From Nymphaea colorata (taxonomy: Eukaryota; Streptophyta; Magnoliopsida; Nymphaeales; Nymphaeaceae), in contig NC_045141.1 in the NCBI RefSeq assembly GCF_008831285.2, positions 2,544,001 to 2,608,000 of the forward strand: a stretch of DNA of 64,000 nucleotides. Direction: 5' to 3'. Within the stretch, counting starts at the first letter, position 1. Every line of letters begins with the position of its first letter. Below, piece after piece: positions 11,516-22,770 of the stretch. Below the pieces are notes generated by a model that saw only the letters and a list, made by a program, of their open reading frames with translations, did not search any database and had not been told where the DNA came from. Position numbers and translations under genes: made by a program.

Positions 11516-12420
11516 TACATAAGCATGCAGTCATGCTCTACTAACAGCATTTACGTTATAATGGCAAAAGAGTCATGTGTTTTTACCGGCAAAAACATAA
11601 CTTTGATAGCATTTGCATGAAAAATTTTCACAGCTGCATGCACCTACAATTAATAAGTGAGTAACACGATGTAACATTGATAAAGTTATAGTGGACATGT
11701 CTTTCATAACATTTTACACGTTGATCATTTTGGAAAAAAAAAATTAGAATAATGACAATGTTTTTACACTTGTTGCTGAGTTTAACATGATATAGATGAT
11801 TACAACATGCAGACGTCAGTTGTAACAACCGGTTGTCTCTTTTATTGGACACAGCAGTAACCAATCAACTTATGCTTCAACAGAATATCATTCATTTTTC
11901 ATCCACAATTGTCATCCCTACAATGCGTAACAAGCAATGTAGACACCGGAAGCACTCTCCCTTATCTATAGATGAACTAATTTCTACCCAGTATCATTTA
12001 CATGCATTTTTTTTTACAAGAAGTGTCATTGCCAGGCAGCTTATTGGATGCTTTTATTGAACAAAAGTCCCATTGAATCCCTTTTCATCGAGTAGGAAAA
12101 TTGAAGTTGCTATTTCATAAACAAGAATTTGCTGTAATAGTAGTGGCAGGTGTAAAAAAAGCAATTGAGGGCTATTTGAAATTCAGTTTTTATTTCGGAA
12201 GTGGGTGAAGCGTGTCTTCGGAATGCCTTTTTTTGTATTTGCTACGTTATCGTGCTAACTTAAGGGCATGCAAAGAATGCAAAACTTTCAGCTATTTGAC
12301 AGTAGCCACTTCATCGAGAGATGTTTAAGGGCACTTCTGGAATGCTACCTTGTTACTTGTTGGCATCAAAGCTTGCAGATTCTACTTGATCTAAAGGACT
12401 GTGTATCAACTTCCCTCACC
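11516..12420. other. No recognised gene
   Basis: AT-rich sequence without coding potential that I can support. It may contain the remaining upstream part of the minus-strand FAR1-like relic, too decayed to read. Confidence 0.4.
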
Positions 12421-12444
12421 TCTTAGGGGCCATGGCCCTGTCGG

Positions 12445-12518
<74 letters not shown>

Positions 12519-12648
12519 AAAATTTGGTACCTACAATGTTGAAAATTTTCAATTTATTCTCGTAAAATTTTTTAGAAGTATTCTTTTGGCCTGTATAAAA
12601 ATTTAGAAAATATTATTCAGCCCCCATGAAAAAGTTGTGGCTCTGCAC
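12421..12648. mobile_element. Relic with a 68-nt poly(A) tract
   Basis: An uninterrupted run of 68 A (12449-12516) sits between TAGGGGCCATGGCCCTGTCG and a segment ending in CCCCCATGAAAAAGTTGTGG and CTCTGCACC. The reverse complement of that end resembles the sequence at 41968-42060 (GCAGGGGTGGAGTGAAG...), so both are probably pieces of one transposon family. The poly(A) is either an expanded internal A-tract or the tail of a retroposed copy; no target duplication was found. Confidence 0.45.
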
Positions 12649-12758
12649 CGGCAAAAACAAGGAATCATTTCCATAACTGCGAACCTCAATTAAACAACTG
12701 CCAACAATCCTCAAAGAGGTTTCGATTTTAGAACAACAGTTAACTAACCATAAATCAA

Positions 12759-14045
12759 TCAAAGGTAGAGCATGCCCAAGGTAACACCAAGGCAAAAGCT
12801 GTAGGCCAAGCGTGCTGCAGATGATGTGTCTTTCTCTTTGTCATTTAGAGAGGATGGTGGTGGCACTTCCGCAGCGGGGGCGGAAGCCGAAGCGTCGGCA
12901 ACCGGACCATCAGCTGGGGAAGACGCATCCGGAGCAATATCGCTAGGAGCGGGTGACTCGGCGTCATCGGAAGGTGGGGCTGGTGGGCTTACTGCAAATG
13001 GGTCTGGCGAAGGTGTAGCGGCAGCCGGCGGCGTCAACGGTGGGAACGCCAAATGGGTTCCGGGCGAGAAGATCTCCGGTGCCTTGAGGGCATTGTCTAT
13101 CGAGTACAGCACCACTTGTTGTTGGTCTAAAACGGTTTTAACAATGGAGACGGTATTGACGCCAGTGTCGAGAGCGACATTTTCACCGTTGGGCTGAACT
13201 TTCAGTTGAAAGTTTGAGTTGCCATTGGAAGCTAGCGTACCCAAAGGTGCAGCCACTTTTTTCAAGTACTGAGATGGAAGGTAGCCAGCAACAGCGTGGT
13301 ACAACGCGAGGGATACCTTCTGATCGGATGTAAGGTTAGTTGTCAACTTTGTGATGGCTTGATCCTTTGGCGCAAAAATGGTTACCCCGCTCTTGGCTGA
13401 GTTCTGGAATGTCTGAATCGCTCCCGTGGACTGCAACAACTCCGCAAATGCCCTGAAGCCCGAGTTCACCAGAGCGGAGGTGATGTTCACCGGCGGTATG
13501 GAGGAGGAGCCGTCGTTGAAACCAGGCGGGAAGATGACGCTGCTGATCTGTAGGACTGATACGTCATACGGCTGTGATGCAATGGATTTCACCAGGTTGG
13601 CGCTCAGGCTCGCACCTTGCATAGCGGAGCCAAAGGCAATCGTGCCCGAGCTCAGGACGGTGACATTCAGGAAGCCTTCCTCGCCGGTAGCAGTGCCGGT
13701 GGTCTGGAAAAGGGTAGTGAGATGGGTGGTCTTGTGGGAAAGGTGGTGAAGTTTTTGTTCGTCATAGTAATCCAGGATGACATGCAGGCTGAGAACCCTC
13801 TGGATGGCATCTAGAGGTAGCCCAGAGAGGGCAGACATGCCATCATTGCTCACGGCAAGGATGGTGATGGTGCTTCGGCTATTGATCGCGAACACAAGGT
13901 TGGTCTGCGAGAGGTAGCCATTGAAGACACTGAAGTCTGAAAATTGGCTGAGGATGCTGTTGATGTCAAAGGACGACGCCGATGATGCAAGAAGCAAGAA
14001 AAACAACGAAAGTGTAGGCCTATACATGGCAGATCTGATGTTCAT
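12759..14045 (-). CDS. FLA: Fasciclin-like arabinogalactan protein, two FAS1 domains
   Basis: A 428-residue cell-surface glycoprotein of the plant FLA family, involved in wall structure and adhesion. Visible parts: signal peptide (about 7-25, RPTLSLFFLLLASSASS), first FAS1 domain (about 27-172, H1-like TITILAVSNDG at 59 and H2-like VLSLHVILDYYD at 84), second FAS1 domain (about 185-325, VTIFAPKDQA at 221 and ALYH at 247), then an AG-glycan-type region (about 335-400) rich in SP, AP and PPP, and a hydrophobic tail (412-428) after small residues, as expected for a GPI anchor signal. Potential N-glycosylation sites are NVT127, NIT187 and NLT237. The layout and length match the two-FAS1 group of plant FLAs. 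The frame is open further upstream to 14315, but that part translates a (CT)n repeat and the promoter, so I start at Met 14045; Met 14027 (MYRPTL) is an alternative. It is intronless and ends in TGA. No damage is visible. Confidence 0.93.
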   Translation of the reverse strand: MNIRSAMYRPTLSLFFLLLASSASSFDINSILSQFSDFSVFNGYLSQTNLVFAINSRSTITILAVSNDGMSALSGLPLDAIQRVLSLHVILDYYDEQKLHHLSHKTTHLTTLFQTTGTATGEEGFLNVTVLSSGTIAFGSAMQGASLSANLVKSIASQPYDVSVLQISSVIFPPGFNDGSSSIPPVNITSALVNSGFRAFAELLQSTGAIQTFQNSAKSGVTIFAPKDQAITKLTTNLTSDQKVSLALYHAVAGYLPSQYLKKVAAPLGTLASNGNSNFQLKVQPNGENVALDTGVNTVSIVKTVLDQQQVVLYSIDNALKAPEIFSPGTHLAFPPLTPPAAATPSPDPFAVSPPAPPSDDAESPAPSDIAPDASSPADGPVADASASAPAAEVPPPSSLNDKEKDTSSAARLAYSFCLGVTLGMLYL

Positions 14046-14167
14046 GTTTTGCTGTTGACAGGAGCTAATGAGATGACAGAGTTCCAGTATTGACGAGGAA
14101 ATTAAGAGGTTGGGAGAGGGATTTTGTGATCCTTCCCTCCGCGCCTGGGAAGAACACGGCGAGGGGA

Positions 14168-14177
14168 CAATATATAA
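14168..14177 (-). promoter_or_regulatory. Likely TATA box of the FLA gene
   Basis: On the minus strand the sequence reads CTTTATATATTG, about 125 bases upstream of the ATG at 14045. This would put transcription start near 14140 and leave the (CT)n tract upstream, in the promoter. Confidence 0.5.
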
Positions 14178-14226
14178 AGAAGGGATGGATAAATTTGGAC
14201 TGTACACATGTAATTTTGCGACAGGT

Positions 14227-14227
<1 letters not shown>

Positions 14228-14293
<66 letters not shown>
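14228..14293. repeat. (GA)33 microsatellite in the FLA promoter
   Basis: About 33 uninterrupted GA units. GAGA-type repeats in plant promoters are bound by BBR/BPC proteins, so it could affect FLA expression. Length polymorphism between individuals is likely. Confidence 0.85.
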
Positions 14294-14297
<4 letters not shown>

Positions 14298-14399
14298 GGT
14301 TCTGTTTCTTCGCATCGCATCCGCTTGCTATTTCTAGGGTTGAAGAATGAATGGTGGAATTGGCGGACCAAGCTGCTTCCTTCATTGTCTCCAAGTTTT

Positions 14400-16840
14400 G
14401 GGGGGAAGGACTTGACGAGTTGTACAGACCGGTATTCCTTACTAATTTCTTGCTTGTAATTTATATCTGTTCTACCCAGATGCCACTGTAAGGTGATAAT
14501 ACCCCTTAGCTGGATATTGGGTTATATATATGATTCCTGGCTGGTCGGAGTCCAAAAACAATTATATGCAACAAAAGCAAATTAAATCCAAATCTCAGCA
14601 AGGCCATATCTGCATGCGCATCTGTTTATCTGTAAAAACAAATTACAAGCAGATAAAATTTGATCCAATATTTCAGATTGGTTTTTTTTCATGTGAATTG
14701 AAAGTTGAGCCTGCAATGATCAAGCAAACACATTCTAGTCGGATTCATTTTTACAGCTCAAACCAAAATCAAAGGGAGATCCACGTAGGTATGAGCCTGC
14801 AAATGGTCGCTAATATCAAGAAAATAGCCAAATTTTGGATAAGCCATGCTTGTCCAATTGAAAAGCCAAAATTTGGAAGAACCATGCTAATTGTCTAATT
14901 ACATCCTTCCACTCTACTATAGTCTATAAATCTAAAATTCATTGAGAAAGCCAGGAAGAATGATGGTCCAGTTCCAACAACGCTAGACATACATGGGAAA
15001 ATTTGGGAAGAGAAGCAAGAGTATTTGCAAGAGAAGACCGGAGCCAATCAGCATTTCAAATTTTCAATAAATAATTTCACAAATGTGATAGAGAATCCGG
15101 GTCAGTCTGGTTCATGTGCAGGATGAAACCAAACACTAAAATGAAACAAGACATTTTCAATAAACTAGAAGAAGGCCGCTCATTGTGAGGAAAACAACAC
15201 AAGGTTAAGAAAAAAATGATTTTACTCATTCTTTTTCTGTTGAGGTGTCGCATGCACATGACCATGTGTTTTGGGGATCCATGAATAGTTGTTCTTAGGT
15301 TACGCATGAGTGAAAAAAAATTGATACTCATGTGGTTTACATAAATGCCCTTGAAAACATTCGACCCCAATTCTTATCCTTTTACCTTATAAATGCTCTA
15401 GTACTTGTACAGTTGCAGTGAAAATGTGTTATGCCTCTAGGTTGATTTATTGATCTGCTCTACCTTTCTGAAGAAATCAATGTGTTACATTTGAGGGTCA
15501 ACCTACATGGGTGAAGAATATGCTAGGGTGTTAAGAGGACAACACAAACTAGTACATCAAATCATTAAGACAAGGCAGGACGTCTTGAAGAATGAAAAAA
15601 TAGGAGTGTAGGAAGTCATGTTGTAGAAACAAATAAAAGGATAGAACTACTAGGCCCATTACCAAGTGACCATCTCCCAGTGTCTTCATTCTTCCGTCAA
15701 AAATCATGTGCACGATTTACAATGTCATATTGTTATTGTGGGTCCCAAAAGTTGACATGAAAGGTCTCATGATGAGGCATTTTATTCCAACTTTTTTGAA
15801 CTATTGACAAGTTTGCTTTCTTATAAAGACATTGAGGAAAAGAAATGACATCAATTGGTAACATCCAATGATTAGTTCCACGTAACTTAAATTGCTAGAT
15901 ATAACTTAAATTATTGTGGTCATATTGCATTCTTTTTTGTTATATCATCATGTATAATCTGATGTGCGTATGCTAAATCACCACCATTATATACACTAAT
16001 TTGTAGTTGTGAAATATATAATGTAAATTTCCATGATAAACTCACTTGTGTTAATCACTTTATTTGCCTTAAAATTTTGTCATATTGCTGTCTGCATAGT
16101 CAAATGCATGTGTGCTTCATTGTCATCATCATATATATTAATTTGCTAGTGGTAACTTATTGCACCTTATTGGTTTCATGCATAGTAAGTTGTTAATGTT
16201 CTATTTTCGTAAGGAGGTTTTCATTGTATTACTGTCGATGGCTGTCTTTCAGTTGCTAAATGCATCGCTCTAAATTTTTTATGATCATTTAGTTTTTTTC
16301 AAATTGCATCATTTTGTGCGTGCACATGCTCTATTAACCACTTCACATGATATCACTTGTCGACAATGGCACTCCTATCATCTATAATTGCATGAAAATT
16401 GTATGTCAATTAGTGGAAGGTGCTAATAATGAGAATAACACATGCATGAAAAAAACACATCCAAAAGATTGCCTACACATTAAATATTTCACTGAACGGT
16501 ATGAAAGATGCACTAAATGGAAGAGAACAAGGTTGTGTTTCTTCCCAATATGAGACTGATATAGGTGCAGATATTGAAAATGTTGTTTACCTTTACATGG
16601 TGAATTTAGCTCACAACAAGGCATCAAAATTGGGAAATACTTCTTGCATACCTTCTCATGTGATTATAACAATGATTTGGCACCACTAACTATGCCTCAT
16701 TTTTTGATGTCACATAACGAATTGATATTTACAATATGTGAATCAGCTAATGTTGTTGAAACTAAATGAACAATGGTTTACAATCACTTTGCAAATATAG
16801 TGGTTGGGAGAATATGTCATTGACAACTATGAGATATAAA
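14400..16840. other. No recognised gene
   Basis: AT-rich intergenic sequence. Short ORFs (14530-14898, 15077-15370, 16347-16553, 16501-16689) show no domain, start context or similarity I can support. Part of 16300-16840 may be the decayed upstream part of the FAR1-like relic that follows. Confidence 0.4.
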
Positions 16841-16849
16841 AGCCATTTA

Positions 16850-17330
16850 AGGAGAAAAAGAATGGAGCCGATAAAAAAGGTGAAATATGTGCCATGGGTA
16901 CAGAGGGAATCAACCTAAGACTTTGGAATTTTATACTGTAATACAATTAGATGAAGATGAATATGCTTCAAATTGTTCTGGTTTGACTCGAGGTCAAGAG
17001 GGAATTATGATTCCTCCAATGATGTCCTCATTTTAGCATAACATTGAAGATTAATACTTAGCAATAGCCATTTCCCATCATGTACAAACTAAACCATTAC
17101 CCACTAAGCTGAATTTTTAGGAACACATTTTTGTTTGAACTTTGAGTGGTGGTTGAAAGTCTTTACAAAGTAATGAATGGGTAGACACCTTAAATTGTAC
17201 TAACATATGACAATGCAATAGCAGCTATGGTGCTTACATGTGTCTAGGGCATCCAATTTCTATATTTGTATCATATATTCTAAAATGCAGCACATAACAT
17301 GGGGGCATGAGTATAATTAAATGACAAACT
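16850..17330 (+). pseudogene. Second decayed FAR1/FHY3-like (MULE) transposase
   Basis: Reading across frames on the plus strand gives TLEFYTVIQLDEDEYA, then KLFWFDSRSRGNYDSSNDVL, then IAISHHVQTKPLPTKLNF, TFEWWLKVFTK-like and IVLTYDNAIAA. This is the order of the MULE transposase domain of FAR1/FRS proteins: FYxIQLDED, LFWxDxRSR, the FVGVNHH-like segment, the FEWLLK segment and the LTDxDxAM segment. Several stops and frameshifts are present. It is on the opposite strand to the 10850-11515 relic and covers about the same part of the domain. Beyond 17330 I cannot follow it. Confidence 0.65.
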
Positions 17331-17339
17331 ACAAGCAAG

Positions 17340-18060
17340 GTTTTAAAAGCTGCATATTGTAGCACAAAGATAATCACACTTTGATTTAATCAAATGATTT
17401 GTGTGTAACCTTGTAGAAAATACATTGTAACAAAGGTTAGATATAGAAAAGAAAAGTAGGCATTTACATATAGGAGACACACGTTGTGAAATATGATGAG
17501 TACGTAATGAACTTAGTGTTACATGCTATAGTAAGAAATTGCTCCTACTCATTTGTGAATTATTTAAGGATGGTCAACATAATGATAGTGCAAAAGATGA
17601 TAAAGGCTTCAATATGAGTTTGAAAACCTTGAGCGTGAAATCTAGACATGAGTGACATATTAAATACCTCAATTTCATTTGAATGACCTCAGAAGGAGGT
17701 GATTAGGCCACGAATTGCATCATACAATGAGATAACCAAGAAAAAAAACACAAGTACCACATAGTGTGAAGGGAGAAAATTCTCCTATGAGATGACATGA
17801 TTAAATGTGTGTGCAAAATATGATCTGAAAGTTTCTTTATGTTGTGATGTGTAAAACACTTGATGGGAAAACACTAATGAAATTTTTGAATCATATGTCA
17901 CTAGAAGATGGATGAAACATGCAAATGTAGAAATTCCAATTTCAAGTCATGCAAATCCTCTAGGTAAGTTATGAAATGCTTCAAAGCCTCTGTCAACTTC
18001 TATGTATGATCAATTATATATGTTGCGGATTTGACATTAAGAAGTGAGGAACCTTATGAG
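17340..18060. other. No recognised gene
   Basis: AT-rich, possibly the remainder of the transposase relic but too decayed to align by eye. Confidence 0.35.
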
Positions 18061-18068
18061 TGTGGGTA

Positions 18069-18070
<2 letters not shown>

Positions 18071-18165
<95 letters not shown>
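18071..18165. repeat. (TG)n(TA)n microsatellite
   Basis: A short TG run followed by about 43 TA units. Confidence 0.95.
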
Positions 18166-18167
<2 letters not shown>

Positions 18168-18474
18168 GTGAGGGATAAAACCATAGCACTTAAGTTTCTG
18201 CTCAAAAAATTGTTTTAAACAAAATGTGAACTTTCTAATATTTTTATAAACACTCATTTAATATTAATAATGTTTTAGTTCCAAGTTCTTTCTATAAAAA
18301 TTGATCTTTCTACTATCAAAATTAAGAAAATATCATTAAAGTAAAAAAATGACCAACTTAATATATGTTTCTCACCATATAACTCTTAAGATTATATCTA
18401 TAAGGTTTGCAAAAAAATAATTTAATGATTAATTTTAATGGGTCTAGTTTTGTCCCTTACCAAGAAGTCTGGTT

Positions 18475-18479
<5 letters not shown>

Positions 18480-18550
<71 letters not shown>
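18480..18550. repeat. (TA)n microsatellite
   Basis: About 35 uninterrupted TA units. Confidence 0.95.
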
Positions 18551-18552
<2 letters not shown>

Positions 18553-18867
18553 AACAAATGTAGCTAGTGTACCCTTATATGTGAATAATCTATGCCATCG
18601 ATTCCAAGGATAGTAGGTGGTGGAAATTAAGTTATAATAGAGGCCAAGTTATTTTTTGAGAGTCAGTATCCTCATAGTACAAAGATTTTATTGGACAAAA
18701 CTCATTTATTTCCTTCTTTATCTTCCTTTAATGGGTATTTTGGAATCTTAAAAAAACAGCTTGTCTTCTATTTTTGCAATTTAATATTCTCTATCTGATT
18801 TCCTTAGAATTGATGGTTCAGATGTTTTCCATTAAGGTTTGGTATATAAGGATCTGGCAGATACCAA

Positions 18868-19063
<196 letters not shown>

Positions 19064-19069
19064 GATAGA

Positions 19070-21020
19070 ATAGAAAATGTGTGTTCACTCTATCATCAAT
19101 CTTTTCTAACTCGCAAATACTAATCTCAAATAAATGAAGGACTGATAAAGCTCTTGCAATACCTAACCCAAAAGGAAAGCACTGCTAAGTATAAATGTGA
19201 TCATTAATTTAGAAGCCAACATTGTAAATCCCAACAGATCAATACATATAACAAGGAGGATCAAAAGGAAGCCAATATCTCTTTGTGACTGCCACAGAAA
19301 GAAATGTTGCCAATAAAAAGTTAGGAGAATTATGTAAATCATAATTAATAACCAAGGCCACAATAGTAAATCAAGCCAACCACAAGATTGTGTAAGCTTT
19401 TCACTTGTAATGCAGTTGATGCAGTTTTAGAACAAACACTCTTAAAAGAATATTTTTGTCATGCAGTACCAAGTAAAACCACACAACAAACTATAATGTC
19501 ACTAGATTTCACCAAGTCGTGATTGCTGGGTCAATCAAAATGGAATGGAATACTAATACATGATGTACCATACTTAAAAGAAAGTGAATTTTTATTTCTT
19601 GAAACAAAAAAAATGGAAAGATTTCTAGACATGCTTACTCAAAAATAGAAGTTAACACTAATGATGTATAATACCAAAGGAAGGAAGTCAAGATAAAAAG
19701 TCCAAGTTATGCTCTTGAGAACAGCCGCTTAATGAATCAATGTCCAATAAAATTTGAAGCTGCCTTTAATGCATATACTTGTTTGTTGTCTTCAAAAGGA
19801 TAGCCATGTGAACATCAAACTTGAAAAACACAAAACAAGAAAGCAAGACAAGAATTGACTCAAAACTTAGACTCATGTGGCACCAGAATCTCTTGGTCCC
19901 ATGACTCCCTATAACACAATGATATTCAAGGCAACATAAGAAACTTATTGAAACCTTAAAAAAAAACAATCAAGAAGTCTAAACTACACATCTATGATGG
20001 TTAGGCATTGAATGGTTAAAACTACAACTAGACTAACTCTATTTGACACAAATATCTAACACATCCATGCTAAGACATCTAAATATGAAATGCAATTAAT
20101 TTATCACGTTACTTTACCAAAATAGACAATAAATAATGCTACTGTGATCAATTAGGGTATTAGTGGCATAGAATAGTGCTCCTATAAACTAAAAACCCCC
20201 AGTTTCAACTTAGGGTAAAATTTAACCCTAATATGGACCTCTAGGCCCTATACCATGATATGGACTCAATTGGGAACACCTTAAGATGACAATCTAAACT
20301 ATACCACATGCTTAGTGTGATAACTTAACTTATTATATAACTAATGCACAAGGAAAACCAAATCTAGGACTCTAAACATCACTGAGACTCCTAAACCATG
20401 CCTAACAACCTTTGGACACATAGTAGAACATGTCCAATCAAGAAAAGAAAAACAAAATTTCATAGCAAAACAATGCACGAATATTATCTGTCTTCGCAAA
20501 TAGGCACATCAAAAAACATTGAGTGAACTTGAAATTCTTTGTCTGAAATATGGCCTTGACCTACAATTAGAAGGTTATAGTAACACTCAGCACACCCAAT
20601 CAAAATGCAGGAAGAGAATAGGAAAACTACCAACTATCATAGTCTAGATCAAATGATACTAAAGGAGAATTCTAATTTTGGCTTCTGATCTAGCAAAGTG
20701 AATAGAAACTACCTCTAGATTATAGATAATCTAATTGTGCAAAAAAGCACAAACTTTTATAATCAGAATCGAATTAAGAAAGCCAAATTCTGCTACCTAA
20801 CAAATACAGAAATCAAAGAACTGATGGTTAGCATGCTCAGATTTCAAGTTCCGTTTTGGATCCACATCTAAAACTACAAAATTGATATTTCTCTAGCCTA
20901 ACCTCTACTCTACTCTATTACTTAAACTCCAAATCCTGTGAATGAAGACTGACAACCAAGAAATACTGAATACAAAATGCCAAAGTGTTAGGAGAAAAAT
21001 GCCAAGTTGTCACATGGATT
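19070..21020. other. No recognised gene
   Basis: AT-rich sequence with only short ORFs and no domain, tandem array or transposon end that I can identify. Confidence 0.4.
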
Positions 21021-21028
21021 ATGGTCAC

Positions 21029-21614
21029 GGCCTATGTCACCTATGTGCGGGGTGCGGGTGCGGGTGCCGGTGTGGCACATCTCAAAAAAATTAGGTGCGG
21101 CGGTGCGGTGAAGATATTTTATTAATATTAATAATAATAATATTATTATTATTAATTTTTTGTAGAAATTAAATAACACAATTAAAATTATACATTTTAT
21201 GGTAGTGGAAAAAAATCAAAAAAGAAATGTTTGAAAAAAAGGCAAACAGATTGTTTTATGAAAGCCACCATTCTTTAGTCCTGTATCATTTTTTTTGAAA
21301 GAGAAAAGAGAACATATAATATATCTATAGATGTATCTAACTTAGATGTAATGGCCGATGGGTGAGAATGGTGGATTTGATTTTATGAATTTTGGATCTG
21401 GTTTTTTCCCGAAATCAGATTTAGATCCAAACCATACACTTGGTTTGGATTTGGTTTCGACTCGAAACTAGATCCAACCCCCGGGTGCGGTTTGGGTGCG
21501 AGCTCATCAGCGGGTGCTGATTGGGTGCGCACCTGGAGCGCACCCGCACCCGAACCCGCACCCGCAACGCGTCCGTGCGGGTGCGAGCTCAAATCAAACG
21601 CACCCAGGTGACTG
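21029..21614. mobile_element. Non-autonomous hAT-like element with GC-rich ends
   Basis: Both ends carry GTGCGGGTGCGG-type arrays in opposite orientation (21048-21116 and 21478-21600). Near the ends, GTCACCTATGTGCG (21036) matches the reverse complement of CGCACCCAGGTGAC (21599-21612) at 12 of 14 positions. The flanks share TGGTCAC (21022-21028 and 21615-21621), a likely 7-8 bp target duplication. The interior is AT-rich with no transposase. Confidence 0.6.
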
Positions 21615-22079
21615 TGGTCACTGCTATAATTCCTGCAACTCCATGCCTATTCAACCCCTTCCCTCACATCAACTCATGACCAGGACTCAAAACACAAATG
21701 CAAAGACTTCTGCAAACACAACAACAATCTAAGAAGAAACTAATCAAAATCACAAACCATAACCAACAGAATCATCAAACAAAAATGACTATGAACACCC
21801 AAAATTTTTACCAAAATCAAATGACTATTTTGCTCCTCTACAAGAAGATTTTGAACTGGGCTTTCAAAAGTTATTTAAATGTAGGAGCTAAACATATAAA
21901 TCTAGGGTCAAACCTACTCATTTAGGTAACTGATGCCTATACCCAGTTTACCTAGGTTGTTGTCGTCATAAAAAATAACCATTTTGACCCTAAAAGTCTA
22001 AAAACATAAAAAAGCTTTGTAACAACTTAGAACAAACTGAAATAGGGTAATTCTTACCTCTACAAGTGTTTGAAGGTAG

Positions 22080-22254
22080 CTAAAATTTGCTCGCCAGATA
22101 TTTTGACCAGCTTAAGTCAACTCACCCTAACTCAAGTTAGCTCACTAGAAACTAAAACTATAATTTTTAGCTAGAGCATCTAACCTTAAGTCCAACCAAG
22201 TTCAAGATATGTTTACGTTAACTCATAGGTTTCCACTATGTCACTCAATCTCCT
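22080..22254. other. Degenerate repeat lead-in
   Basis: CTAACTC/CAAGTTAGC-type words, like those at 6000-6800; no gene. Confidence 0.35.
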
Positions 22255-22770
22255 ATTTAGTTGCGTTCGAGCTGAATTTTAGTTCAGATGGGTTGAATTA
22301 GCTCAAATCAAGCTATGATCATGTTCATCATGTTGAAGTTTTTATTCTCTCGGTTTAATATGAGTTCATTCATCCTGTTTGAATTCAATACAATTTCAAA
22401 GGTCTTGGAGCGTACTATCTTGTTTTTCAAGGGTCTGAGTTGAGTCTGAGCTCATTCTGATGGAATGAGCTAAAACCAAGCTAGGATCATGTTTATCAAA
22501 TATAAATTTAATTTCTTAGTTTGGTTTGAGTTCATTCATTGTGGTTTGAGTTCAATTCATTTGTGAAGGTCCTAGAGCCCACTCTCTTTCTTGTTTTTAG
22601 GGGTTGGAGCTAAATTTGATCTTAATCTAGTGGAGTGAATTGAAACAGAGCTAGGATCATGTTTGTCATGTTTAATCTATTTTCTTTTAGTTCGGTTTGA
22701 GTTCATTCATCCTGGTTTGAGTTCAATTCAGTTTCCAAAGTTCTGGAACACATTCCTAGTACTTGCTATA
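22255..22770. repeat. Three tandem units of about 168 bp
   Basis: GAGTTCATTCAT recurs at 22362, 22528 and 22699. Each is preceded by AGCTAGGATCATGTTT-like sequence and followed by TTTGA(A/G)TTCAAT. The spacings are 166 and 171. The units are diverged and non-coding. Confidence 0.75.

Noticed and set aside
12826-13749. Plus-strand ORFs opposite the FLA gene (Gly/Ala-rich)
   Set aside because: Antisense shadows of the Pro/Ala/Ser-rich C-terminus and FAS1 domains.
14046-14315. N-terminal extension of the FLA frame up to Met 14315 (90 extra residues, Ser-Leu repeat)
   Set aside because: It translates the (CT)n tract and the TATA region; the signal peptide begins after Met 14045.
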